Source of the DNA: Clavaria fumosa | Taxonomy: Eukaryota; Basidiomycota; Agaricomycetes; Agaricales; Clavariaceae | Direction of reading: 5' to 3' | Assembly (NCBI GenBank): GCA_951802425.1 | Contig: OX637803.1 | Span: 1-64,000, forward strand | DNA length: 64,000 nt | Made by a program: the position numbers and the translations under genes | The notes under the pieces: generated by a model | The model's input: only the letters and a program-made list of their open reading frames with translations | Databases searched by the model: none | What the model was told of the DNA's origin: nothing | Shown: positions 24,059 through 34,686 of the stretch, one piece after another | Layout: the number at the start of each line of letters is the position of its first letter | Position numbering within the stretch: the stretch's first letter is position 1

Positions 24059-24417
24059 GACGGACGTCCCGGTAGCGTAGTTGCAGCGCTTTCCAGTATA
24101 ATTTGTTATGGCTTTCTGCTACGAGTTCCTGGAGGAAAACGACCAAGATGGTCACGATTCGCAACACCTCAATTCCTCCACACGCAGCTGGAGGAAAGCA
24201 GCTGCAAGGGTGCGAACCGGATTCTGTCACGTTTGCAATCACTCCTGCGTGGGTTCCCTCAACGCGGCTACTCTACAAGCGCGGTATCACCCGCTTCTCC
24301 TCATGGTGTGCTGCGTCAGCTATGCCTGTTTTGCTTGCAGTCCCCAAGTCGACTGTATGTGCCTTTGCTGCCTCCTCGCGACGTCAAACCCTGTGGAACA
24401 GGCGACAACTGAATCAC

Positions 24418-25290
24418 ATGATATCAGTATATGGACTCGAGGAATGCTCGAGTCGAACAACCCGAATTAAGTAATGGACTTAAGTCACGTGAATCGACGT
24501 GGGAGTCGGTTTCGCAATCCCGCTGCGAGTCTTGTCTAATTCCGAAACCACTGTCCCTATCTCGGGGCTTGACATTTTGTACAGCATACCGCATGTCAAT
24601 CACGTGACGGCCTTGCACTCGTACTCGAGGAATGCTCGAATCAAATGCCCCAAATATCAATCACGTGATATGAGTATCGAGCGACCCAAATTAGGTAAGA
24701 TACTTAAGTCATGTGAAGCGACTTTAAAGTCGGTTTCGCTATCCCGCTGCGAATCTTGTCTAATGCCGAAACTGCTGTCCCAATCTCGGGGCTTGACCTT
24801 TTCTACAGTGTACTGCATGTCAATCACGTGACGGCCTTGCACTCGTACTCGAGGAATGCTCAAATGAAATACCGCAAATGTCAATCACGTGATATGGATA
24901 TCGAGCGGGTCGGTTTCGCTATCCCGCTGCGAGTCTTGTCTAATTCCGAAACCACTGTCCCTATCTCGGGGCTTGACATTTTGCCGCATGTCAATCACGT
25001 GACGGCCTTGCACTCGTACTCGAGGAATGCTCGAGTGAAATACCGCAAATGTCAATCACGTGATATGGATATCGAGCGGGTCGGTTTCGCTATCCCGCTG
25101 CGAGTCTTGTCTAATTCCGAAACCACTGTCCCTATCTCGGGGCTTGACATTTTGCTGCATGTCAATCACGTGACGGCCTTGCACTCGTACTCGAGGAGTG
25201 CTCGAATAAAATACCGCAAATTAGGTGACACGGCGAAGTCACGTGAGGCGATGTGGGGTCGGTTCCGCAATCCCAAATGGCTGCGAGCTC
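24418..25290. repeat. CACGTG-rich tandem array, about 4.5 units of 170-225 bp
   Basis: The phrase gtcggtttcgcaatcccgct recurs with little change near 24505, 24729, 24909, 25080 and 25258. Each unit carries gtcaatcacgtgacgg, an actcgaggaatgctcgag palindrome and usually a second tcacgtga. CACGTG is the core bound by bHLH factors of the Pho4/Cbf1 type, but nothing shows that it is bound here. A lone copy lies at 19.1 kb. Confidence 0.85.
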
Positions 25291-26214
25291 CACTCTAAAT
25301 GGCAAATGAAGAGTAGGGAGTATTCATGGCATGTACATGGTGATCTCTCGCCGCTTTCGGTGTTGTTAGTCCAGGAGTTGGCATCACATTCGGGGCTGCC
25401 GCTATGGTAAATTTTGTGACCAGGCCCCAACGGTAGTATCGCCTTCGCTACCGCCACCCCCCCCACAATCGTGAACTGCGCCATCGGGCCTCAACGCTAT
25501 CATCGCTTTTGTTACCGCTACCGCCGTGACCACGGGCTGCGAAACCGGCCCTGGCGGCATGGCCGCTGTTACGACGGCCGCCCTCCGCCGTCATGGGCCG
25601 CACCATCGCTTCTACTGGCACTTCGACGCTACCATTGCGCGTGTGCTACTACCTGACCCACCATCACCTAACTTTGACGCCATCGTCGCTTTTCGCATCC
25701 CGAGATGTAGGTACCCGGCGCATGTGGGGGGTCCAACGACAAGAGCGGTGGCGGTGCTCACCAAAGGGGGAGAGGGATAGCGGCGGTACAGGGCTGACGG
25801 CGGGGATGGTGCTCGGCGAGAGCGGTGGCGGTGCAGGGCTGGGGCGGTGGCGGTGGAGTGGCGGTGCGGGATGCGCATGGCCCAACCGCGTCCTCGTTCC
25901 CCTCTTAGATCATCGACCCATGTGCATCCCCTGCTGGTCATCCCTCACCCATATTGTATATTCACATGAATCTGCAACCCACCTTAAGAAATGCAATTTT
26001 CTTTCCACATTTCATCAGTATTTCTTGTCCACATGGATGACATTGTTATGCCTTCCTGTCTCCACTACCAACTAAGGGCCTTCTTCTTCCATTCCATCTA
26101 GCATCCATTCAAGCCCTCATCCATCTGAGGTGCTCCCTGTTGCCCTTGTAGCACCATCAGATAGTCACCCATGTACCAGCATACCATTGCCCTTGTATGA
26201 TTGTCTGCTCTCCT
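25291..26214. other. No gene recognised
   Basis: GC-rich DNA with short imperfect ctaccgcc/gcggtggcggtg repeats at 25430-25890, then AT-rich sequence. Open frames here are short and show no domain. Confidence 0.45.
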
Positions 26215-27831
26215 GGAGTGAGTGGGTGGCACAGGCAAGGTGAGTAAGGCAGGTGGCACAAGTGAGGAGGTGCAAGTGAGGCAAGCCATGTGGTGTAGCA
26301 TCTGCTCATGTTCATCAGTCATTGCTTATGTGTGCCATACATTGCCTAGGCTATGACCATGCTGCTCATAGCAACCCACCTCCAGACCCTGTTCTTTTTT
26401 CCCTTCCCCAGGTAGTCCAGCACAATGCAGTTCTGCCTCCTCCCCTTCCTTGCCATGTGCTATCCACTCTATGCTGCTTGTCTTGTTCTTCTGTCTGGGA
26501 GTCTTGTGATTAACATAGACCCATGCTATTCACTTGTCTTATTTCATCTATGGCCTTATGGCCTCTGTGCATGTAAGATTGGTTTGTTGAGACCAGAGAT
26601 CCCTCAGTCACAAGTGAATTAGAACCCTGTTTATAGCAGTAGTCATGCAGTCATAGTGACAGTAGTGGGATAGATGTGGCTGGTTAGCTAAGTATACAAG
26701 GAAACCCCTTCACCCCTAGGGTTGACCCTTACAGTGCACCAATATTATCAATTGCCCTTACCATGCAATGGCAGTGAATGTCAAGATGCCTGCAACCCAA
26801 TAATAGCCTTAGTGGCATCAGGGAATTGGGAAAGGGACATACACAAGTACCAAAAGCATATGACCTGCATATGACCTGGTGGCATATGCTTTTGGTACTT
26901 GTGTATGTCCCTTTCCCAATTCCCTGATGCCACTAAGGCTATTATTGGGTTGCAGGCATCTTGACATTCACTGCCATTGCATGGTAAGGGCAATTGATAA
27001 TATTGGTGCACTGTAAGGGTCAACCCTAGGGGTGAAGGGGTTTCCTTGTATACTTAGCTAACCAGCCACATCTATCCCACTACTGTCACTATGACTGCAT
27101 GACTACTGCTATAAACAGGGTTCTAATTCACTTGTGACTGAGGGATCTCTGGTCTCAACAAACCAATCTTACATGCACAGAGGCCATAAGGCCATAGATG
27201 AAATAAGACAAGTGAATAGCATGGGTCTATGTTAATCACAAGACTCCCAGACAGAAGAACAAGACAAGCAGCATAGAGTGGATAGCACATGGCAAGGAAG
27301 GGGAGGAGGCAGAACTGCATTGTGCTTAGGGATGCCACGGTCTGGTTAAGTCCGGTTCAGGGCCAATTTTTTCGAACCCCGAACTGGACTTTTGGTCTGG
27401 TTCAGGCCAAATTCCGAACCTTGAACCTGAGTTCGGTCCAAGTCTGGTTCATTGGACCGGACTTTTACCAAATAAGGTAATGGTTCGCCCAAATTTGGGC
27501 TTCTGAACCTCAATTTTGGTTCGGTTCACCAACTTGGCTGAACCTGAACCTCATTTTCGGTTCAGTCCAGTCCAGTTCAGGTTCAAACCAAAGTTCAGAA
27601 CCGAACCGTGGCATCCCTAATTGTGCTGGACTACCTGGGGAAGGGAAAAAAGAACAGGGTCTGGAGGTGGGTTGCTATGAGCAGCATGGTCATAGCCTAG
27701 GCAATGTATGGCACACATAAGCAATGACTGATGAACATGAGCAGATGCTACACCACATGGCTTGCCTCACTTGCACCTCCTCACTTGTGCCACCTGCCTT
27801 ACTCACCTTGCCTGTGCCACCCACTCACTCC
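26215..27831. repeat. Long palindrome, 648-bp arms, 20-bp spacer
   Basis: The left arm 26215-26862 is the reverse complement of 26883-27831 once a 293-bp MITE and its 8-bp duplication are removed. Each arm is then exactly 648 bases, and sampled stretches match perfectly. The spacer is acctgcatatgacctggtgg. No target-site duplication was seen at the outer ends. Each arm contains the same short frame (26425-26622 and its mirror at 27123-27338), which looks like chance. A transcript would form a long hairpin, a natural substrate for RNA silencing. Confidence 0.92.
27327..27619. mobile_element. hAT-type MITE, 293 bp
   Basis: The ends are inverted TAGGGATGCCACGG. The flanking ATTGTGCT at 27319-27326 and 27620-27627 is a perfect 8-bp target duplication. 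The unoccupied site is present in the opposite palindrome arm near 26415, confirming the insertion. Inside are many gaacc/ggttc repeats. TIR sequence and 8-bp duplication fit the hAT superfamily. It may once have been moved by a transposase like the one at 7.2-9.0 kb, but that is not shown. Confidence 0.9.
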
Positions 27832-28088
27832 ACCCACACTGTCCACCCTCCATCCTACTTACACCACCTGTGCTACTCACTCTTAGCATGCCAAACCTAG
27901 GTCCTACATACCTACTAAGATCCAATGTGATGCAGGCTGGGACATCATACAGATACAGGTAAGCCATGCCAGGAGGACCAGGACACCCACATCTCTCATA
28001 ATGTACAAACATCAGCAAAACCTGATTTCAGTCCATAGAATTTGAGTATTGTCATAGATGCTAAAGATTCACACAGCCTCTCATAGTG

Positions 28089-30367
28089 GGGTTGGGCAAT
28101 GCCGGTAACAGGTCACATAGGTCACACTCCGTGACGCATCATCACAGGTCTCAAACCACTGACCCAGTGGTTTATCTCCTTCAAATCTAACTATAAGGAA
28201 TGGTGTCCAGTGAATAAAATGTTCACAATTTATGTCTAGATTTTCCTTAATAGATTTTGTTTTTTTTGGTTACATCTGTGCAATGTTATGTCACTACCTT
28301 TCTGAATTCCCAGCCAAATCTGGCTCCAAACTTTGTTATTTTATAGACTCCTTCAGCTCACATTTTCACACTTAACATTGGCTGAATGAAATGCTTCATT
28401 AATGAATTTAAAATATTTGTTCAGGACAGATCCTTTTTTTTCCTACTCATTACTGAGATATAATAGAGACAGCATTATATTTCCATAATGGGAGTAGATA
28501 AAATAAATCTGTCCTGAACAAATATTCTGAATTTATTATTGGAGCATTTTGTTCAACCAAAGCTAAGCTTAAAAATGTGATCTTGCTGAGCCTATAGCTA
28601 TAGACATTTAAGTTTTGTGCAGCCATATGTGTGTTAGCACAGCCACAATTTTTCGGACATGAGGCTGCCTCATGATGCAAAACAAAATTTTCAGGTCTCA
28701 TTGCACCACCAATACATCTCTGTGATTCTGGCTTCAATTGCCCTCCTCAAGCCCTCTTTCTGCTGCCTATTTGGCTTTGTAAGTGACTCAAAACATAAAT
28801 TTATCTATGATTGTGTTATGCGGCACTAATACTAGTACTTCTGATCTTACAGACAACTTCCTGCCATTGCAACAGCAGTTTCTTGATATTTTCTGTATTT
28901 CATCAGCCTCTGTAAGTGATTTTGAGTGTGATTGGCACAGAAATCTAAGTAACTGACCCTGTTATCTCTGGTGCAGTGACTTACATGCCTCCAAAGTCTG
29001 CCAGGAGTGCTGCACAGAGGCAGCAACTGTCAGGAGCCAGGGAAAAAGCCTCTAGCTCACTGCTAGGTTTGGAAGAGCTGCAGATACTCCTTTTGGCTGC
29101 TGAAAAGAGAGCCTTGGTGGCTGAGGCTGAAGCTGTGGAATTAAAGGCTGCACTGGAGAGTGAGAGAGGCTAGTAGGGAATTCAGAGAGAAACTGGAGAA
29201 GGAGGCTGCTAAATCTGCAGGTTTAGCTCACCAGCTTGCCCTAGAGAAAGAGTGCTCAGCAAAGTGGTACTGTGCATTTCCTGTTGGACTTGGGCCCATT
29301 ACACCAAAAGGTTTACAGACACATACAAAGGATCATAGGAGACCCAAGCTTTCTTGTTGGGGACTCTATCACATGGGAAACTGGTGTAATGGATGGACAG
29401 ATGTGGCAGACACCAGCAGCAGTTGCAGCAGTGCAAAAGATTGCACCCTGTTGGTTGCATTTTTTGAAGGAGTAGCTGTGACATGGAAACACTTCACTTC
29501 TGAATTTGCACCTGGTGGTCTGATTGATGAGGCCACCATGGAGGAAAAGGAATTAGCCTAGATGCCACCCACAAATGATGCAAATGAAGGTGCTCTTGGC
29601 TCATTTTGAGTACTTATGCAATGCCAACCACACCTCACATCATTGCAATACAATGCTCAGGCAATGTATACTCACAATGACACCCAAGCCTTCATGGAGA
29701 AGATGTTCCAGCCTGAAGATTACAGCATATTCATCAGCTTGCACATAAAGATGAGGCAAAGGGGGTGGAACAAGCAGGGAGGGAGGCAATTATCAGGCAT
29801 GCTAAAGCCAAGATTGATGAGTGTGAGGCTGCAAGGGATGCAAAAAAGAAGAAGGTAGCCAAAGTAGCTGGATGCTGATATTTGACAAGGAGCAAGTCAA
29901 GAAGCTCAAAGGAGACAAGCTCAAAGATCATCTTCTGGCATTTCAAAGGATTGGAGCTCCAAACCTGCAGAATCTGTCCCTTAGGACAGCTTAGGGAAGG
30001 ACTTGTGCAATCAATTGGTCTCTATAATACTGGGCAATGGAAGCCAAACACAAGTGTGGGCCCTCAAACAATTCCAATGGAGTCAGAATCTGGGGAAGAA
30101 TTTGACCTGGATGAAGGAAAGGAAGACTGGAAGGACATGGATGAATAGTGCAGAGTTTTCCCATTATTGTGTGATTATTTTTACTTCAAACAAGCAGTGT
30201 AGAGTCTCTTGAGTATCTGCAGTGTATATAGTTTCTATATAACGAAGAAAACAGTGTTGTTGCCATGTCTGAGGCCTGTAATTGAGGTGGGTCAGCCTTT
30301 GTCACGCTTTCTGTCACAGGCCGTTACGTCACGCTGCCGCGTCGTGTGGCGGAGTTGCCCAACCCCA
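28089..30367. mobile_element. 2.3-kb transposon nested in CATCAG element 1
   Basis: CTCATAGTG occurs at 28080-28088 and again at 30368-30376, while the uninterrupted copy has it once (58862-58870, reversed), which defines the insertion. The ends read GGGTTGGGCAA and TTGCCCAACCCC. An alternative reading is 15-bp ends AGTGGGGTTGGGCAA with a 3-bp CAT duplication. Internal DNA includes a hairpin at 28405-28530 (ttgttcaggacagat and its complement) and a decayed coding region at 28970-30146. Confidence 0.85.
28970..30146 (+). pseudogene. Decayed transposon-borne protein with coiled coil
   Basis: Pieces in shifting frames read MPPKSARSAAQRQQLSGARE, LAAEKRALVAEAEAVELKAA and REKLEKEAAKSAGLAHQLAL. Further on come AVTWKHFTSEFAPGG, NEGALGSF, YNAQAMYTHNDTQAFMEKMF and LIFDKEQVKKLKGDKLKDHL. 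This looks like a basidiomycete repeat-associated protein family with an N-terminal coiled coil. I cannot name its function. Stops and frameshifts at about 29172, 29565 and 29870 rule out an intact product. Confidence 0.5.
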
Positions 30368-30756
30368 CTCATAGTGAACAGGCCATCTATAGAGTACTTG
30401 ACAGAGAAGATGCCATCCATAGAGTCTTTGACAGTGAAGTTGCAATCTATGGAGTCTTTGAAATCTATGGAGCACACCCTCTTACTATAAACTTCTGGGC
30501 CAAGGACACTGAGGACAGTGCATTGGACTTCAAAAGAAATTTCGATGTAAGGTCACATGATTTTATGTTGAACTTTTGTTCGAAGTCCGACCTCGCTTGT
30601 CAGTCATGTCATGACTGTAGTACTCTCGCATCCTCGATCTGACGCCCCCCTGCTCCTCTTCCTCTCCCTCTCTCTCTCTCTTTGTGTGACAACGAAAATG
30701 GTGGCAATGACCCCAGGTGACCTCTGTCTTTCCCTCTGCTGACCCCAGATAAGGAA

Positions 30757-31310
30757 ATGGCAGGGGCTGCGGTTGACGATGGCAGCAGCAGCGGTAATGG
30801 ACAGCGACTCGGAGAATGCAGAGCTGGAGCTCCGAACAAACGTCGTCCGTGCGTTCGTGGGCATGGTCGAGATCTGGATGGATCCGCGGTACGATCTCTG
30901 GTGCGTTCCCTGCCTTTCTGCCACACGACGCGTGCCAGGCTGCGACGGCTGGTCATAGCTTTGACTCCTCAGCGGAGCGAACTTGTGGAGGGCTGCTGGA
31001 CGCGGCACTCCAAACCGACCCAGGCAATGCGGAAGCCTTGCAGGCGCTCGCTAGCGTGCGCATGTCGCAGCAGCGAACCGAGGACGCCAAAGCGTGTCTC
31101 GAACAGGCATGGGTCCTCTGGAAAGACCTTGACGTGGGTTGGTGTCCCCACTTTTCTTGCACTAGCACACGCGGCTGACAAGTTACTTCCATCGGAGGCG
31201 ACCCACGCGTCCCACCGCTGCCTACGCGCCTCGCACTGGTGAAGCTTTTCCTCGAACTTAGGCTATTCTCGCCCACCCTACTGGTGAAGCTCCTTTCTTT
31301 TTTAGATATT
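30757..31310 (+). pseudogene. Captured fragment of an ACL4-like TPR gene, introns retained
   Basis: Open pieces read ELELRTNVVRAFVGMVEIWM (DPRYDL), then ERTCGGLLDAALQTDPGNAE (ALQALASVRM) and QQRTEDAKACLEQAWVLWKD. The last is PPLPTRLALVKLFLELRLFS. GT-AG introns fit at about 30901-30958 and 31134-31194. The TPR-like order resembles the ribosomal-protein chaperone Acl4 (assembly chaperone of RPL4), which binds nascent uL4. The fragment stops after LFSP, where a trinucleotide tract begins, so both the 3' part and function are lost. Introns are kept, so capture was at the DNA level, not by reverse transcription. The identification is from remembered family motifs. Confidence 0.6.
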
Positions 31311-31319
31311 CGCGCGTGT

Positions 31320-32385
31320 GTGCGTTCGGCAGCGGTGGCAGCAAAGCAGCGACGACGACGGTAGCGGCGGCGGTGGTACCAGCAGCGGCGGCGGCGCCAA
31401 CAGCGATGGCGGCGGCACCAGCAGCGGCGGCGCCAACAACGATGGCGGCGGTGGTGGTACCAGCAGCGGCGGCGGCGGCGACGACACCAGCAGCAGCGGC
31501 AGCGGCGACGACACCAGTAGCAGCGGCGGCGGCGCAGTGGCGACAGCACCAGCAGCGGCGGCGGTGCAGCGGCGACGGCACCAGTAGCAGCGGCGGCGGC
31601 GCAGTGGCGACAGCACCAGCAGCGGCAGCGGCGACGACACCAGCGGCGGCGGCGGTGCAACGGTAGCGGCGGCGGCGGTACCAGCAGCAGCGGCGACGGC
31701 ACCAGCAGCGGCGGCGGCAGCACCAGCAGCAGCAGCGGCGGCGGTACCAGCAGCAGCGGCGACGGCACCAACAGCGGCGGCGACGACACCAGTAGCAGCG
31801 GCGGCGGCGCAGCGGCGACAGCACCAGCAGCAGCGGCGACAACACCAGCAGCAGCGGCGGCGGCGGTACCAGCGGCGGCGGCGACAGCACCAGCAGCAGC
31901 GGCGGCGGCGGCGGTACCAGCAGCGGCGGCCACAGCACCAGCACCAGCGGCGGCGCAGCGACGACAACGGTAGCGGCGGCGGCAGTACCAGCAGCAGCGG
32001 CAACGGCACCAGCAGCGGCGGCGGCGGCGGTACCAGCGGCAACGGCACCAGCAGCAGCGGCGACGGCACCAGCAGCGGCAGCGGCGGCGCAGCGGCGACG
32101 ACATCAGCAACAGCGGCGGTGGCGCAGCGACGACGACGGTAGCGGCGGCGGCGGTACTAACAATGACGGCAGCGGCGGCGGCAGCAGCACCGGCGGCGGC
32201 GGCGGCGGCGGCAGCACCAGCAGCGGCGGCGGCGGTGGCGGTAGCACCAGCAGCGGCGGCGGCGGTGGCGGTAGCACCAGCAGCGGCAGCGGTGGTGGCG
32301 GTAGCACCAGCAGCGGCAGCGGCGGTGGCGGTAGCACCAGCAGCGGCAGCGGCAGTGGCACCAGCAGTAGCAGCAGTGTATTGAC
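31320..32385. repeat. GC-rich trinucleotide tract inside CATCAG element 1
   Basis: About 1.07 kb of agc, ggc, gcg and acc triplets, in larger units such as ggtaccagcagcagcgg. Long open frames exist on both strands (for example 494 codons on the minus strand from 32437). They give only Ala, Pro, Leu, Arg and Cys tracts, so they are not called as genes. Confidence 0.92.
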
Positions 32386-32691
32386 CTGCTTTATATTTTT
32401 CTGATGTAGTTCTTGATTTGTAATTACTTGAGCTCATCTCAATGTCAATACCAATTTTGAATAGAATTTATTTTGGTTTCAGTATCAGCATTGGAAATGA
32501 GAGCAGCAGTGGTGACCTTGCTGTCTATGAGTTGTCTATGAGTCCTCTATATTATACTGCCTAGTGCTCCATAGATGTCAACCATCTTGGCAGTTCCTGT
32601 GAGAAGAGGACCTGCCTATGGCAGCTATGACTCCTATGACTCCGTTGGATTCCTCCCTAGAACTGGGGAGACAACCCAGGTTTTGCTGATG

Positions 32692-33173
32692 CTGCGATGA
32701 CTTCTACGAAGCGGCCACACGCTGTGGATGTCACAGCCTGAAAGTTCGGTGTGTATATTTTGTCTGATCGTATCTTGTCCGTAGTACTACTAACTAAGTC
32801 GCCGTCTTGTATTTCATCTTTTGAATACGGGAGGGTTCGGTCACACGAAGTGTGACAAGAACGCGCCGCGAACGAAAGGCCCCCCTCGCGCACCCCATCG
32901 ACGATCATCCCCCACTGCTCAAGTTACATTGCGTCATGTACTCTCAACATCCCTCTATGACATCATGAGCCTCCCTACATATATATAATCACTGTCTCCA
33001 TCTGTCCTGCCCTCCTCCCTCTCTCCCCCAGCCCCAACACTCGAATCCATTCTTCCGAAGTCACTACATTTTCACGCTACCCACCCTCCTCTCCCTGTGT
33101 ATTGATGGCTAGTCTCTTTGTGCTCGGAGTAGCTATCCGAGCCCTAGTTCATGTTTTGATCTTTATTCATTTA
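32692..33173. other. No gene recognised; promoter-like region
   Basis: A TATA-like catatatataatc at about 32977 is followed by a CT-rich leader and, near 33103, an ATG with a short hydrophobic frame that is cut by the MITE at 33174. It may be an abandoned promoter and gene start. Confidence 0.3.
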
Positions 33174-33441
33174 CTGTAGTTTTTCGACCAGATGTTTGTC
33201 ACAGGTCACAGGAGATCATGAACTGAACTCATTTTCTGTGACTGTCACAGTCTTTTGGCAATGGCGAACTCAGCTCAGCAGTACAATTTGGTGGCAGCAG
33301 TGGCAAACGGTGCCAAGTCTGCCACCATGCCACCACACGAACTTGAGGTCACATATGGAATCTACCACCGAACTCCCATGGAGGTGGTGGCTGTGATGCT
33401 TACATAACTGTGGCTGGAACATCTGGTCGAAAAACTACAGT
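33174..33441. mobile_element. MITE with TA duplication, 268 bp
   Basis: The ends are inverted CTGTAGTTTTTCGACCAG, extending to about 22 bases. TA flanks both ends (33172-33173 and 33442-33443), as for Tc1/mariner-type insertions. No coding capacity. Confidence 0.8.
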
Positions 33442-33518
33442 ATTAATGGGGGGGGGCAATCCCCACCAAAGCCGCGTGACGCTTATGTAATCAACTCCGC
33501 ACCTAAAATCCTCATTTG

Positions 33519-34030
33519 AGTGACACAAAACATAATAAAATTATTTCTCAATGGATTCTGAAGCTATACACTCAGTTTTTTAAAAAAACATACACTAAAA
33601 TTGCTGGAGTATTTGATGGTATAATTAAAATCAAGATCCCTTTACATGTGCTCAAGATAGAGGGTAGATCAGTTACAATCAGTATGATCAGCATTGTCCC
33701 AGAGCACTGTCACATGTGTGACTTTGTCACTGCATCACACTTGGCTGCCTGATGTTGCAAGGACCTTTCCAGCTTCCACACACATTTTGAGGCTTCATCT
33801 TAGTGACACAAAATGTTTCTAAATTTATTTAAAAAAGAATGTTGAAGATAGATTTTTTTATTTTTTATTTGTTCTTGAGATATCAGTATTATCTCGAAAA
33901 CAAGGCCTTTTAAAAAGAATCTATCTTCAACATTTTGTTTAGAACATTTTTCTGAGCAATTCCTCTCACTAACGCTAAGCTCAGAAATGTGTGTGGAAGA
34001 CAGAATTTCAGTCGCACTTTTTGTGTCACT
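33519..34030. repeat. Inverted-repeat region with AGTGACACAAAA ends
   Basis: AGTGACACAAAA at 33519 and 33802 is mirrored by TTTTTGTGTCACT at 34018-34030. Inside, aagatagattttttt (33845) and aaagaatctatcttcaac (33914) form a hairpin. This is probably one or two nested MITEs. No target duplication is obvious. Confidence 0.55.
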
Positions 34031-34153
34031 GCTCTAGCAGACAGCAACAACAGGTACAAACAAAGCAAGTTTGGCAGGTGTTGCCCTCCCCCATATACTC
34101 AGTATACCAGTATTCAATGAGTCATGTGATGTGACCCATTGCCCGGATTCCAA

Positions 34154-34266
34154 CACATCAGTGGTTTCAATATTCAGGGCTTAAACCGTTTATCCAGCCA
34201 ATCAGAAGAATCACATGACTCTGATTAAGATTCGAAAGGCCTCTGAATATTGAAACCACCGATGTG
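34154..34266. mobile_element. Small MITE, 113 bp
   Basis: Ends CACATCAGTGGTTTCAATAT and its inverted partner, with one mismatch over about 24 bases, are flanked by CAA on both sides. It lies just upstream of the DIRS-like element and could instead be that element's subterminal structure. Confidence 0.6.
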
Positions 34267-34686
34267 CAAGGGAAGGGAGCGGCTTTTTAGGCCTCTGCGC
34301 ATGCTGTGAGTCTCCCCATTTCGGCTTCGCCAGCTCTTTTTCTCGGCTTCGCCGTCTGGTCTGTGTTTTGTCTCAGTGAGATGCTATTGTCGTAGCAGAT
34401 GTCTCACTCGAGTCTGATAAGTGCTGTCGACCTCCAGCTCCCTCGTCTGCGCCGCTCTTCTGCTCCTCTCGTGTCACTCAAAGATCAGCGCAGGTGAGCG
34501 GCTCAGCTTTCCGCACCTCAGCTCTCCGAGCTGACCTTCCTTCGCCTCCAGATACACTTTGTGGCCTCTCCTCACTTTGTTAGCTTGCCACATACACGTA
34601 TCAGAGTACGCGTGCACTCCTCTTAGTTGTTCGTTATCTACTCTTCTCCGGCCCCTCTCTCTTCTCCTTCTCTATTTTCTTTCCTC

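Larger units (their letters stand above)
28011..32691. mobile_element. CATCAG element 1, carrying an ACL4-like gene fragment; split by another transposon
   Basis: The ends are CATCAGCAAAACCTG (28011) and its reverse complement (ending 32691). Without the nested 28089-30367 insertion and its duplication the element is about 2.4 kb. It is near-identical, in inverted orientation, to 56329-58940. The inside holds a fragment of a host TPR gene (30757-31310) and a 1-kb GC-rich trinucleotide tract (31320-32385). No transposase is present, so it would be non-autonomous. The flanks do not show the TA duplication seen for copy 2, so this copy may have been rearranged after insertion. Confidence 0.82.

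Noticed and set aside
26425..26622. Hydrophobic 65-codon frame present twice (mirror at 27123-27338)
   Set aside because: Its second copy is only the other palindrome arm. No family or splice context.
31258..32437. Frames of 228-494 codons on the minus strand in the triplet tract
   Set aside because: Same cause. Different registers give equally long meaningless peptides, although the end nearest 31000 overlaps the captured gene in antisense.
32978..33173. Promoter and first exon of a lost gene
   Set aside because: A TATA-like string and an ATG are present, but the frame is very short and hydrophobic and cannot be tied to any protein.
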